This document shows, one piece after another, positions 63,973 to 64,000 of a stretch of 64,000 nucleotides of DNA. Each line of letters begins with the position of its first letter. Position 1 is the stretch's first letter. The notes beneath the pieces are model-generated. The model was given only the letters and a program-made list of their open reading frames with translations. It did not search any database and was not told the DNA's origin. Origin of the DNA: Acinetobacter sp. C26M (GTDB lineage Bacteria; Pseudomonadota; Gammaproteobacteria; Pseudomonadales; Moraxellaceae); NCBI RefSeq assembly GCF_023702675.1, contig NZ_CP098478.1:2232001-2296000 (forward strand), given 5' to 3'. The position numbers and the translations under genes were made by a program.

Positions 63973-64000
63973 AACACCTTAATCTTTTTAATTTTCAATG

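Overview
This is a 64 kb stretch of an AT-rich gammaproteobacterial chromosome, most likely Acinetobacter (Moraxellaceae). The assignment rests on the low G+C, the many short strand-alternating units, a PutA without a DNA-binding domain next to an AsnC-type regulator, an AraC/OruR-type regulator, and many small orphan secreted proteins of the kind common in that genus. Species cannot be decided from sequence reading alone. No rRNA, tRNA, CRISPR array or intact insertion sequence was seen.

Layout. 1-6.3 kb: the end of an FMN-binding glutamate synthase-like gene, three minus-strand envelope proteins of unknown function, then a tightly overlapping minus-strand operon (LMW tyrosine phosphatase, murB, YdcF-like, alpha/beta hydrolase). 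6.6-14.1 kb: an accessory AT-rich island with a MarR-GNAT regulator, a secreted NucA/NucB-type DNase followed by a complete but catalytically altered MoeA-fold protein, a TonB-receptor fragment, a CARB-like class A beta-lactamase and small orphan genes. 14.1-29 kb: Fe-alcohol dehydrogenase/thioesterase pair, dnaX with a 112-bp hexanucleotide repeat, roxA-like oxygenase, a choloylglycine-hydrolase-family amidase, TetR and ArsR regulators, a SulP transporter, the sstT/DUF1275/DUF2058 run and an MscS channel. 29-35 kb: small orphan genes, an orphan LptA-like protein, a solitary large TIM-barrel-like protein and an outer-membrane barrel. 35-54.4 kb: core metabolism (gltS, ABC exporter/MaoC, gcvH, chitin-active LPMO, aspA, and the proline locus putP-putR-putA), then GrpB-like and trmA. 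54.5-57.6 kb: phosphodiester glycosidase, LRAT-like protein, and a YjhX toxin homologue beside an HD-GNAT fusion. 57.6-62.2 kb: a stripped prophage with endolysin, putative holin, unknown proteins, Cro-like regulator and LexA-like repressor. 62.2-64 kb: YceI, OsmC and one unknown.

The most interesting systems are: (1) the secreted NucB-like DNase plus MoeA-fold pseudoenzyme pair; (2) the YjhX toxin next to a fused HD-GNAT protein, where the known partner of YjhX is a GNAT protein, suggesting a variant toxin-antitoxin system; (3) the phage remnant, which keeps a lambda-like three-operator switch (centres 23 and 24 bp apart) plus a second operator pair beyond the repressor, yet has only lysis and a few unknown genes left to control; (4) a CARB-like beta-lactamase with valine at the position normally held by Asn170. 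Proline use is coherent: putP imports proline, putA oxidises it to glutamate, and the AsnC-type regulator between them is the likely switch. GltS and AspA add glutamate/aspartate use.
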